Shown here: positions 25,087-33,121 of the stretch, piece by piece
Position numbering within the stretch: position 1 is the stretch's first letter
Layout: each line of letters opens with the position of its first letter
Origin: CANLBN01 sp050633525
GTDB taxonomy: Bacteria > Pseudomonadota > Gammaproteobacteria > Pseudomonadales > Cellvibrionaceae
DNA length: 64,000 nt
Assembly (NCBI GenBank): GCA_050633525.1
Contig: JBOEGR010000009.1
Span: 1 to 64,000, forward strand
Direction: 5' to 3'
Made by a program: the position numbers and the translations under genes
The notes under the pieces: model-generated
What the model was told of the DNA's origin: nothing
The model's database searches: none
The model's input: the letters and a program-made list of their open reading frames with translations, nothing else

Positions 25087-26178
25087 ATGTCTTCTATCAA
25101 TATTGAATCACAGGTATTTCCCATTCTAGCTGAAGTTAATGAACCATTGACCGGCCAAGATTTACTCTCTTTAGAGGCTGTAAGTCAGGTCCAGTGCCTT
25201 GATGGGCACCTATCGTGCAAATTGACCTTAGGTTATCCTGGAGAGAGTTATAAGGAGGTCGTAACATCCTTGGGTGAGTGTTTAGCGCAGCTCGATGATG
25301 TCGAGAAGGTGTCTATTGATGCTACTTGGCAGGCTCCAACCAATGCCAGTGTTGACGGCAAAAAGCCCATTGCGAATGTACGCAATGTTATTGCTGTTGC
25401 ATCGGGTAAGGGGGGCGTCGGTAAATCGACCACGACGGCTAATTTGGCTTTAGCTATGTCTGCATTGGGAGCCCGAGTAGGTGTATTAGATGCTGATATC
25501 TACGGCCCCAGCCAAGCTAAAATGCTAGGCACGGAGGGGCAAAAACCTGAGATTCGAGATCAAAAAGCCATGATTCCCATTATGGCCCACGGTGTCCAGA
25601 CTATGTCGATGGCTTACTTGTTATCTGACAATACCCCCGCAGTATGGCGTGGCCCGATGGCAACCGGCGCTTTACAGCAGATGATATTTCAAACCGATTG
25701 GGATGATTTGGACTATTTGTTTGTGGATATGCCACCGGGCACGGGTGATATTCAACTCACACTGTCTCAGCAGGTACCCGTTTCAGGTGCGGTGATTGTT
25801 ACCACTCCACAAGATATTGCCTTATTGGATGCCAAAAAAGCGATTGAGATGTTTGCCAAGGTCAATATCCCTGTGTTGGGGGTGATTGAAAATATGGCGG
25901 TGCATAATTGCTCTCAGTGTGGTCACGAAGAACATATCTTTGGCAAGGGGGGGGGGGAGCGTATTGCCAGTGACTACAATACACAAATGTTAGCTGCCTT
26001 ACCCTTGGCTCTCTCGATTCGTGAGCATGCGGATAGCGGTAATCCCTCGGTACTTGCAGAGCCTGAAAGTCGTATTGCTCAACACTACAATAGTGCAGCA
26101 TTGCAGATTGCCGCAAGCCTTTGGCAGCAGCAACTGGCGGGTAACGACTTACCGGAAATAGCCATAAGCGATGATTAA
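25087..26178 (+). CDS. mrp: Iron-sulfur cluster carrier protein Mrp/ApbC
   Basis: A 363-aa P-loop ATPase that carries Fe-S clusters to target apoproteins. An N-terminal MIP18-like domain (about residues 10-85) precedes the ATPase domain with deviant Walker A SGKGGVGKSTTT (near 108), LDADIYGPS, VDMPPGTGD and the cluster-binding CxxC in HNCSQCGHE. FGKGGGERIA is encoded across a run of 11 G (25947-25957), a possible slippage site, although the frame shown is the correct one. The stop codon lies in the first unit of a downstream tandem repeat. It is divergent from metG. Confidence 0.95.
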   Translation: MSSINIESQVFPILAEVNEPLTGQDLLSLEAVSQVQCLDGHLSCKLTLGYPGESYKEVVTSLGECLAQLDDVEKVSIDATWQAPTNASVDGKKPIANVRNVIAVASGKGGVGKSTTTANLALAMSALGARVGVLDADIYGPSQAKMLGTEGQKPEIRDQKAMIPIMAHGVQTMSMAYLLSDNTPAVWRGPMATGALQQMIFQTDWDDLDYLFVDMPPGTGDIQLTLSQQVPVSGAVIVTTPQDIALLDAKKAIEMFAKVNIPVLGVIENMAVHNCSQCGHEEHIFGKGGGERIASDYNTQMLAALPLALSIREHADSGNPSVLAEPESRIAQHYNSAALQIAASLWQQQLAGNDLPEIAISDD

Positions 26179-26303
26179 CGGCCATAAGCGACGACTAATG
26201 AGAAGCCATAAGCGATGATTAACAGCCGTAAGCGATGATTGATAGCCATACGACGACTGTTAATGGTTGTAAGTGAGCACCAACTAATAGCTATAAGCTA
26301 AAT
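26161..26303 (+). repeat. Degenerate 20-24 bp tandem repeat after mrp
   Basis: About seven adjoining units begin with GCCATAAGCGATGATTAAC and drift in sequence and length: GCCATAAGCGACGACTAATG, GCCATAAGCGATGATTAACA, GCCGTAAGCGATGATTGATA, GCCATACGACGACTGTTAAT, GTTGTAAGTGAGCACC and GCTATAAGCTAAATT. The first unit forms the last codons and stop of mrp (ISDD-stop). The gradual decay looks like an expansion of the gene's 3' end followed by mutation. There is no hairpin and no spacer structure. Confidence 0.7.
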
Positions 26304-26398
26304 TAAAGAGCGTATGGCATTGCTCTAATTTTCCTTGGCTTGCGTAACTTAAGTTGAGTAAAGAGTCTCATACCATTCGCAACTAGGAACCTCACGAT

Positions 26399-26677
26399 AT
26401 GAAAGCTATTTGGAACGATACGGTTATTGCTGAATCCGATCACACGGTAGTCGTTGATAATAATCACTATTTCCCCAGTGATTCTGTCAAGCAAGCCTAC
26501 TTAGCCGCAAGTGATACAACGAGTGTATGCGGTTGGAAAGGCACTGCTAATTATTACTCTATTGTGGTTGATGGCACCGAAAATAAAGATGCAGCATGGT
26601 ATTACGCAACACCTAAAGAAGCCGCAGCAAACATCAAAGGGCATGTCGCGTTTTGGAAGGGAGTGAAGGTGGGCTAG
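26399..26677 (+). CDS. DUF427 domain protein
   Basis: A 92-aa single-domain protein matching DUF427 over its full length: MKAIWNDTVIAESDHTVVV, NNHYFPSDSV, CGWKGTANYYSIVVDG and DAAWYYATPKEAA, ending VAFWKGVKV. DUF427 proteins are small beta-rich cytoplasmic proteins of unknown role. The CGWKG motif is strongly conserved and may line a ligand pocket. It stands alone between mrp and dcd. Confidence 0.9.
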   Translation: MKAIWNDTVIAESDHTVVVDNNHYFPSDSVKQAYLAASDTTSVCGWKGTANYYSIVVDGTENKDAAWYYATPKEAAANIKGHVAFWKGVKVG

Positions 26678-26850
26678 TACTTGCCTTTCGCTTGTCTTTA
26701 CCTGATTGTAAAGGCAAGCGCTCTATTTCCTTATCATTTACACCTTGTCAGTACTATTTCGGCTTTCAGATCCTGTACTTGAGGCTCCGCTCGCTTTACT
26801 ATGCAGCCCTAAATTTAAGTTATTACTTTGCATTAGGCTTGGAGTCATTA

Positions 26851-27420
26851 ATGAGTATTAAGTCCGATAAATGGATGCGTCGTATGGCGTCTGAACATGG
26901 CATGATAGAGCCATTTGAAGCGGAGCAAGTCCGTTATGGTGAAAATGGTGACCGTCTTGTGTCTTATGGCACATCAAGTTACGGTTATGATGTACGTTGT
27001 GCAGATGAGTTCAAAATCTTTACCAATGTCCATTCCTCCGTCGTCGACCCCAAGAACTTCGATGAGCAAAGCTTTGTAGACATAAAAAGCGATGTTTGTA
27101 TCATCCCGCCTAATTCCTTTGCATTAGCCAGAACGGTCGAATACTTTCGTATTCCTAGGAGCGTATTGACGGTTTGTTTGGGTAAATCGACTTACGCCCG
27201 TTGTGGCATTATCGTTAATGTGACCCCTTTAGAGCCTGAATGGGAAGGCCATGTAACCTTAGAGTTTTCTAACACAACGCCTTTGCCCGCAAAGATATAT
27301 GCTAATGAAGGTGTGGCTCAAATGCTATTTTTTGAGTCTGACGAAGTGTGTGATACATCTTATAAAGATCGTGGTGGTAAATATCAGGGTCAAAAAGGCG
27401 TAACGCTGCCAAAAACATAA
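26851..27420 (+). CDS. dcd: dCTP deaminase
   Basis: A 189-aa nucleotide-metabolism enzyme that converts dCTP to dUTP, feeding dTMP synthesis. Family motifs are YGTSSYGYDVRCADEF, FALARTVEYFRIPR, GKSTYARCGIIVNVTPLEPEWEGH (catalytic Arg and Glu lie in this block) and the C-terminal YQGQKGVTLPK. The frame extends upstream to 26653, but ATG 26851 is the real start: it has GGAG 6 nt before it and matches the family N-terminus MSIKSDKWMRRMA. The metG/mrp/dcd neighbourhood is conserved in related gammaproteobacteria. Confidence 0.96.
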   Translation: MSIKSDKWMRRMASEHGMIEPFEAEQVRYGENGDRLVSYGTSSYGYDVRCADEFKIFTNVHSSVVDPKNFDEQSFVDIKSDVCIIPPNSFALARTVEYFRIPRSVLTVCLGKSTYARCGIIVNVTPLEPEWEGHVTLEFSNTTPLPAKIYANEGVAQMLFFESDEVCDTSYKDRGGKYQGQKGVTLPKT

Positions 27421-27562
27421 GCTGTTTCACAGTAGCAAAACCGTAAAAAGGTTACGATAGTATTGTTTGTTGTTTTATGATGATGTCGGCCTGAATAAAG
27501 CCACTGTGGTGCAGGCCACTACTATTTTATAAGTTCTATCTTTTGAGTTCGGTGTACTGACT

Positions 27563-27919
27563 ATGCAAGCGCTTGTTCGATTTCAACTACTGTTTCTTCT
27601 TTGTTTACTCTTTTTTTTAGGCGTTGTGAAAATTACAACCAGCGTCAATGAGAGTTTTAACGATCTGGTGAGCCACTTTTTGGCTTACATGGCGTTAATG
27701 TGTTCGGGTTTACTTGCCTTTCCTCACCGCATGTATATCGCTAAGTTATTTACGGCATTCTTAATTTATTCAATATTTATTGAGTGTATTCAATATTTTC
27801 TGCCTTATCGATCTTTTTCCTTGCTAGATATGATTGCCAATGCAGCTGGTCTACTTGTTGGTATTAGCGCAGGCGTGCTGTTGATCCCCATTTTTAGATC
27901 TTTGCATGCGTATAAATAA
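27563..27919 (+). CDS. VanZ-like membrane protein
   Basis: A 118-aa protein with four hydrophobic segments (about residues 7-24, 35-53, 58-78 and 88-110). The pattern FNDLVSHFLAYMAL, then IECIQYFLPYRSFSLLDMIANAAGLLVG, matches the VanZ-like family, whose E-x-x-Q and D-x-x-x-N-x-x-G motifs are recognisable. The function in most bacteria is unknown; VanZ itself gives low-level teicoplanin resistance. It opens a plus-strand run of four small genes before ppsR. Confidence 0.75.
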   Translation: MQALVRFQLLFLLCLLFFLGVVKITTSVNESFNDLVSHFLAYMALMCSGLLAFPHRMYIAKLFTAFLIYSIFIECIQYFLPYRSFSLLDMIANAAGLLVGISAGVLLIPIFRSLHAYK

Positions 27920-27942
27920 CTCTATCTTAGATGGAATGTTAG

Positions 27943-28437
27943 ATGCCAAAAGGTGAAGATGCTTCATTTGCTAGTGATCAAAAAGCGATTATTTCAATAG
28001 TAAAATCGGCGAACACGCTTTCTTTGGCTACCTTGAATGATCAACAGTACCCTGAGGTCAGTCTAGTTCCATTTTTATATTATGAAAATCGCTTCTATAT
28101 TTTTGTGAGCGAGCTGTCGCCTCACACTCAGTATTTGCTCAAACATAGTACCTGTTCTTTGCTTGTTTATAACAATGAAAAAGAAGCTAAAAATCATTTC
28201 GCAATCGAGCGTTTAAGTGTCTCTTGTCAGGCTAAACGTGAGCAGAAAAATAAAGAATTGGTGCTAGATTTGATGGCTCAAAAACTAGGTCAAACAGTCT
28301 CGCTATTACGTCAGTTAAGTGACTTTCATCTATTTGCATTGACGCCTGATAGTGGTCGTTTAATTACTGGTTTTGGTAAGGCTTTTGATGTTGATTTTTC
28401 TGACTTATCGATAACGCATGTTAACCCTAACCAATAA
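27943..28437 (+). CDS. Pyridoxamine-phosphate-oxidase-fold protein (HugZ-like)
   Basis: A 164-aa split-barrel flavin or haem-binding fold: SANTLSLATLNDQQYPEVSLVPFLYYENRFYIFVSEL is the N-terminal barrel (seen in parts), and GRLITGFGKAFDV near the C-terminus is typical of the HugZ/haem-utilisation subgroup of the PNPOx-like superfamily. It is therefore more likely linked to haem degradation or binding than to vitamin B6 synthesis. Its last 20 nt overlap the start of the SGNH hydrolase gene, which suggests coupled translation. Confidence 0.78.
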   Translation: MPKGEDASFASDQKAIISIVKSANTLSLATLNDQQYPEVSLVPFLYYENRFYIFVSELSPHTQYLLKHSTCSLLVYNNEKEAKNHFAIERLSVSCQAKREQKNKELVLDLMAQKLGQTVSLLRQLSDFHLFALTPDSGRLITGFGKAFDVDFSDLSITHVNPNQ

Positions 28438-29161
28438 GAAAATTAAAACCTTTCTCCTGTCTCTGACTTTAGTCTTTTCGTTCTTTCTTGGGATAACTGT
28501 ATCGCACTACCGTATTTTCCCTTACCCACAATTACAATCGCTAAAACAGGTTTTTTTTCCGGTTGTTGAATTGACTGAGTATCAAAATAAATACCGTCAG
28601 CGGACCATATCAAAACATAGCTTGTTATCAGACACAGCGTTTGATGCAGTATTTGTAGGCGATAGTATCACCGCAGAGGCCAATTGGTCTGAATTATACC
28701 CAGAATTAAAAGTGGCAAACTTAGGTATTAATGCCGATACAACTCAAGGTTTATTACAACGAATCAACACAGTGAAGGCAATAACGGCACCTAAAGTATT
28801 TTTAATGATTGGTATTAACGATATATTGCAAGGCGTCGCTATAGAAGAAACGGAACAAAATTATGAACGCTTGGTTGAGCTGCTGAAACACAACAATAAT
28901 CAAGTTTATCTATTTTCTTGTTTATATTTAGGTAAAGACTATCAAGAGCCTAGTGTCGACGAATACTCCGATAAGATCACTCGGCTCAACGATTTTATTA
29001 AAGCCTTGGAGAATCGTATTGAAAATGTGGTCTATATCGATTTAAATGCTTCTTTATCATCGAATTTACAACTTAAATCAGCTTATACAAATGATGATCT
29101 TCACCTCAATGGAAATGCTTACCGCATTTGGAAAGATCTCATCGATCAGCACATTAAATAA
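28418..29161 (+). CDS. SGNH/GDSL-family hydrolase, membrane-anchored
   Basis: A 247-aa protein. An N-terminal hydrophobic helix (about residues 10-30) acts as an uncleaved anchor or signal and places the enzyme in the periplasm. SGNH blocks are in order: FVGDSITAEANW (nucleophile Ser), ANLGINADTT (Gly), MIGINDILQG (Asn) and TNDDLHLNGNAY (Asp and His). These are the four conserved blocks of GDSL esterases and acyl hydrolases such as thioesterase I or PAF acetylhydrolase-like enzymes. The substrate is not predictable. Confidence 0.85.
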   Translation: MLTLTNKKIKTFLLSLTLVFSFFLGITVSHYRIFPYPQLQSLKQVFFPVVELTEYQNKYRQRTISKHSLLSDTAFDAVFVGDSITAEANWSELYPELKVANLGINADTTQGLLQRINTVKAITAPKVFLMIGINDILQGVAIEETEQNYERLVELLKHNNNQVYLFSCLYLGKDYQEPSVDEYSDKITRLNDFIKALENRIENVVYIDLNASLSSNLQLKSAYTNDDLHLNGNAYRIWKDLIDQHIK

Positions 29162-29182
29162 TGATTTTGATATTAAATAAAT

Positions 29183-29515
29183 ATGACCTTAACTGATATG
29201 GCGCTACTCTTTTTATTGTTTTTACTTGGCTATGCTATATGGTCTCATCTTGATGTGACTCGAATAGCTCAATATGCAGCAAAAAAGTATTGTGATAAAA
29301 CGGGTGTGCAATTTCTAGATCAAAATGTAGTATTAAGAAAAATATCGCTTGCACGCTCACCGCATTCATTGTTTGCCTTTAAGCGGCTGTATCGTTTTGA
29401 ATTTGCCTCCATAGGCGACCGGCGTTACCGCGGTACTATTACCTTAATCGGCCAGCGCATGTTAGATGTTGAATTAGAGCCTTATAAAACAGCAGAAGCG
29501 CTTTCTTCCGAATAA
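29183..29515 (+). CDS. DUF3301 membrane-anchored protein
   Basis: A 110-aa protein with one N-terminal membrane helix (about residues 4-21), followed by a soluble domain with KKYCDKTGVQFLDQNVVL, LARSPHSLFAFKRLYRFEFAS and the C-terminal ITLIGQRMLDVELEPYK. This is the DUF3301 pattern of gammaproteobacteria. No function is known. It follows the SGNH gene by 21 nt and is convergent with ppsR. Confidence 0.8.
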   Translation: MTLTDMALLFLLFLLGYAIWSHLDVTRIAQYAAKKYCDKTGVQFLDQNVVLRKISLARSPHSLFAFKRLYRFEFASIGDRRYRGTITLIGQRMLDVELEPYKTAEALSSE

Positions 29516-29536
29516 AATGCTTTTCGCATCATTACA

Positions 29537-30355
29537 TTAAGCATTAACGCGACGCTCAATACCAATGCCATCCATGATACGTGTTGATAATTCTTCAATG
29601 GACAGATGAGTGGAGTTTAAATAGGGTAACTTGTGGCGCTCCAGGGTCGCCTTAAATTGTCGCGTTTCAAATTCGCATTGGCTTAGCGATGCGTAGCGAG
29701 AATTGGCATAACGTTCTTCGCGGATACTGGCTAATCGCTCAGGCTCAATGAGGAGACCAAACAGTTTACCTCGGAAGTCTTTTAATGATTTAGGTAAAGA
29801 TGAGTCATCTAAGTCATCTTCAGTAAAAGGGTAATTCGCTGCACGAATGCCAAAGTGCATACCTAAATAAAGGCAGGTGGGTGTTTTACCGCTGCGGCTA
29901 AGGCCGACAAGAATCACATCAGCCGAGGGGTAGTTTTTAAGGTTACCGCCATCATCATTTTCTAGTACATAGTTTACAGCTTGAATACGTTGATGGTAGT
30001 TTGTTTGTGCCATACCAAAGGCAGTTCCGGGGCTAACATCTGCTTCACGACCGAAGAGCTTTTCCATCGGATCTAAGAAGGCCTCGAACATATCAAGTAC
30101 CATCCCATCTGACTGCCTAATAATTTCGCGCAAATTGGCATCGACTATACTAATCACCACCAAGGGTGGTTGGCCTAAGTTCTTTGCGCTATCGTTAATA
30201 CGCTGGGTGACTTGTTTGGCGCGTATTTCGGTGTTGATATAAGGTAAGGTGACTTGGTCAACTTGTAAGCCATTAAATCGAGATAGCAAACTATGGCCTA
30301 GGGATTCTGCTGTAATACCGGTCCCATCTGAAACAAAAAAAGCAATGTGATTCAT
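29537..30355 (-). CDS. ppsR: PEP synthase regulatory protein (kinase/pyrophosphorylase)
   Basis: A 272-aa bifunctional DUF299 family enzyme that inactivates PEP synthase by ADP-dependent phosphorylation of a threonine and reactivates it by phosphate-dependent dephosphorylation. Conserved blocks are FFVSDGTGITAESLGHSLLS at the N-terminus, the P-loop-like GLSRSGKTPTCLYLG (near residue 155) and ANYPF. It is divergent from ppsA, 180 bp apart, the standard arrangement for this pair. Its presence fits regulation of gluconeogenic flux here. Confidence 0.96.
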   Translation of the reverse strand: MNHIAFFVSDGTGITAESLGHSLLSRFNGLQVDQVTLPYINTEIRAKQVTQRINDSAKNLGQPPLVVISIVDANLREIIRQSDGMVLDMFEAFLDPMEKLFGREADVSPGTAFGMAQTNYHQRIQAVNYVLENDDGGNLKNYPSADVILVGLSRSGKTPTCLYLGMHFGIRAANYPFTEDDLDDSSLPKSLKDFRGKLFGLLIEPERLASIREERYANSRYASLSQCEFETRQFKATLERHKLPYLNSTHLSIEELSTRIMDGIGIERRVNA

Positions 30356-30534
30356 AGTGATTATTTTATAAGCAAAAGAGTCTAGTTTATAAGGGATTGC
30401 CCTTAGTTCTTAGTAATAATGGTGTAGGAAAGTGAGAGAGATTTACCTTATCTACACATTTTCACGATATACTGCGCGGCTGCTGGTTTCAACAAATTAG
30501 TAGATCAATAGTGTTAATAGCTTGAGGAAAGACT

Positions 30535-32898
30535 ATGTCGGATTATGTACTTTGGTTTGATGGTTTAGGCATGAACGATGTCGACCGTGTGGGTGGTAAA
30601 AATGCCTCCCTTGGTGAAATGATCAGCCATCTTAAAGGAATGGGTGTGAGTGTACCGAATGGTTTTGCCACAACGGCATCAGCCTTCCGTGAATTTTTAG
30701 ATCAAAGCGGTTTGAATGATCGCATTCAGTCGACTCTATCTGCCTTGGATGTCAGTGATGTTAATGCCTTAGCAAAAGCCGGTGCTGATATTCGCCGTTG
30801 GGTCGTTGAAACCCCTTTTCAACCTGCTTTGGAAGCTGCCATTAAAGAAGCTTTCGTCACTCTGCAAGACGGTAATGAAAATCTTGCTGTAGCCGTACGC
30901 TCTTCAGCAACAGCCGAAGATTTACCCGATGCGTCTTTTGCAGGCCAACAAGAAACCATGCTCAACGTGCGTGGTTACGAACAAGTGATGCTCGCCATTA
31001 AAGAAGTGTTCGCTTCTCTATTTAATGACCGCGCTATTAGTTATCGAGTGCATCAGGGTTTTGAACACGCAGAGGTGGCATTATCTGCGGGTATTCAACG
31101 CATGGTACGCAGTGAGACCGGTTCAAGTGGTGTGATGTTTACGCTCGATACCGAATCCGGTTTTCGCGATGCCGTCTTTATTACCTCGTCTTACGGCTTG
31201 GGTGAGACAGTCGTACAAGGCTCTGTTAACCCCGATGAATTTTATGTTTACAAGCCCGCATTAAAAGCAGGAAAGACATCGATCTTACGTCGTAACCTCG
31301 GCAGTAAACTCATCAAAATGATTTACTCAGACAAGCCAGATGAACTTGTCGATACGGTTGATGTTGCTGAGTCTGACCGCCAGCAATTTTCTATTAATGA
31401 CAGCGAAGCAGAAGAGCTCGCAAAGCAAGCTTTGATCATCGAGGGGCATTATGGCCGCCCAATGGATATTGAGTGGGCTAAAGACGGCGATGATGGCAAC
31501 TTATATATCGTGCAGGCGCGCCCAGAGACAGTAAAAAGCCAAGAGTCAGGCAATGCGATTGAACGTTTTAAATTGAACGAAACGAGTAATGTCTTGTGTG
31601 AAGGCCGTTCTATTGGTCAGCGTATCGGTAAAGGAGTTGTGCGTATCGTTGACGGTATCGACCAGATGGATCAAGTCCAAGAAGGGGATATCCTTGTGAC
31701 GGATATGACTGACCCAGATTGGGAACCCGTCATGAAATTAGCCAGCGCAATTGTCACTAATCGTGGCGGCCGTACTTGTCACGCGGCTATTATTGCTCGT
31801 GAATTAGGTATTGCGGCTGTTGTTGGTTGTGGTGATGCGACTGAAAAATTAGCCACAGGAATACCGGTAACGGTTTCTTGTGCCGAAGGTGATACCGGTT
31901 ACGTTTATGCGGGTGAGCTCGACTATACCCGCTCAGAAGATCAGGTGGATACCATGCCCGATCTCCCCTTCAAAATTATGATGAATGTGGGTAACCCAGA
32001 CCGCGCCATGTCCTTTGCTTCACTACCGAATAAAGGCGTAGGTTTGGCTCGTTTAGAGTTTATTATTAACCGGATGGTCGGTGTTCATCCCAAAGCCCTA
32101 CTAGACTTTGATAATCTCGATAGCGATTTAAAAGCTACAGTGGCTCGCCAGATTGCTGGTTATGCTAGTCCAGCGGATTACTTTGTTGAAAAGGTAGTAG
32201 AAGGTGTTTCAACCATTGCAGCATCGTTTGCACCAGAAACCGTTATTGTGCGCATGTCTGACTTTAAGTCGAATGAATATGCACACTTGATCGGTGGCAC
32301 GCAATACGAGCCTGATGAAGAAAACCCGATGATTGGTTATCGTGGTGCATCGCGTTATATTTCTGAATCCTTCCGTGAATGTTTTGCCTTGGAATGTAAA
32401 GCCTTGCGCAAAGTGCGCGAAGAGATGGGTTTAGAAAACATTCAGATCATGATTCCTTTTGTACGTACCGTTGACGAAGCAAGGCAAGTGACAGAATTGC
32501 TAGCAGAGTACGGCTTGAAGCGTGGCGAAAAAGGCTTAAAGCTTATTATGATGTGTGAGTTACCTTCTAATGCTTTGTTGGCCGATCAATTCTTAGAATA
32601 CTTCGATGGCTTTTCTATAGGCTCCAACGACTTAACTCAGTTAACTTTGGGCTTAGATCGCGATTCGGGTTTGATTGCCCATTTGTTTGATGAGCGTAAC
32701 GATGCCATTAAAGCCTTATTAACTATGGCCATCCAAGCCTGTAAAAAAGCGAATAAATACGTCGGTATTTGTGGCCAAGGCCCCTCAGACCACATTGATT
32801 TTGCTTTATGGTTAATGGAGCAAGGCATTGATTCTGTCTCACTGAATCCTGATTCTGTATTAGATACTTGGTTGCACTTAGCTAAGCATAGTAAATGA
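30535..32898 (+). CDS. ppsA: Phosphoenolpyruvate synthase
   Basis: A 787-aa enzyme converting pyruvate, ATP and water to PEP, AMP and phosphate for gluconeogenesis. An N-terminal ATP-grasp domain (GGKNASLGEMI, AVRSSATAEDLPDASFAGQQET) is followed by the swivelling phosphohistidine domain, with the catalytic His in GGRTCHAAIIARELG (near residue 422). The preceding Thr region is the PpsR target. A C-terminal PEP-binding TIM barrel carries GSNDLTQLTLGLDRDS and the catalytic Cys in ICGQGPSDH. It is complete and of typical length, with AGGAAAG just before the ATG. Confidence 0.97.
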   Translation: MSDYVLWFDGLGMNDVDRVGGKNASLGEMISHLKGMGVSVPNGFATTASAFREFLDQSGLNDRIQSTLSALDVSDVNALAKAGADIRRWVVETPFQPALEAAIKEAFVTLQDGNENLAVAVRSSATAEDLPDASFAGQQETMLNVRGYEQVMLAIKEVFASLFNDRAISYRVHQGFEHAEVALSAGIQRMVRSETGSSGVMFTLDTESGFRDAVFITSSYGLGETVVQGSVNPDEFYVYKPALKAGKTSILRRNLGSKLIKMIYSDKPDELVDTVDVAESDRQQFSINDSEAEELAKQALIIEGHYGRPMDIEWAKDGDDGNLYIVQARPETVKSQESGNAIERFKLNETSNVLCEGRSIGQRIGKGVVRIVDGIDQMDQVQEGDILVTDMTDPDWEPVMKLASAIVTNRGGRTCHAAIIARELGIAAVVGCGDATEKLATGIPVTVSCAEGDTGYVYAGELDYTRSEDQVDTMPDLPFKIMMNVGNPDRAMSFASLPNKGVGLARLEFIINRMVGVHPKALLDFDNLDSDLKATVARQIAGYASPADYFVEKVVEGVSTIAASFAPETVIVRMSDFKSNEYAHLIGGTQYEPDEENPMIGYRGASRYISESFRECFALECKALRKVREEMGLENIQIMIPFVRTVDEARQVTELLAEYGLKRGEKGLKLIMMCELPSNALLADQFLEYFDGFSIGSNDLTQLTLGLDRDSGLIAHLFDERNDAIKALLTMAIQACKKANKYVGICGQGPSDHIDFALWLMEQGIDSVSLNPDSVLDTWLHLAKHSK

Positions 32899-33006
32899 TC
32901 GACCAAAAATAGTAAATAATTCAAAGGATTAGATGAAAAGCGCTAGTCACTGGAATCAAGGATGGTTTAGAATAGTGCTCCTTCTATAGTGATAGAAAAA
33001 GTTTAC

Positions 33007-33083
33007 GCACCCGTAGCTCAGCTGGATAGAGTAGGTGGCTTCGAACCACTTGGTCGGGGGTTCGAATCCCTCCGGGTGCGCCA
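33007..33083 (+). tRNA. tRNA-Arg (anticodon UCG)
   Basis: A 77-nt cloverleaf: acceptor GCACCCG/CGGGTGC, D arm GCTC..GAGT, anticodon stem GGTGG/CCACT with loop CTTCGAA (anticodon UCG, reads CGA), a 5-nt variable loop and T arm GGGGG-TTCGAAT-CCCTC. The CCA end is encoded. Its 3' half (33036-33083) is the attachment site of the integrated element and is repeated at 41263-41315. The gene stays intact after integration. Confidence 0.95.
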
Positions 33084-33121
33084 ATTTTTTCTTTATTTTT
33101 CAAGATATTAAATAAGCGTTA

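Noticed and set aside
25947..25957. Frameshift in mrp at the G run
   Set aside because: The frame continues into the correct family C-terminus with FGKGGGERIA, so no frameshift is present in this sequence.
26161..26303. Possible CRISPR-like array
   Set aside because: Units adjoin without unique spacers, are only 20-24 bp, and decay steadily; no cas gene lies nearby.
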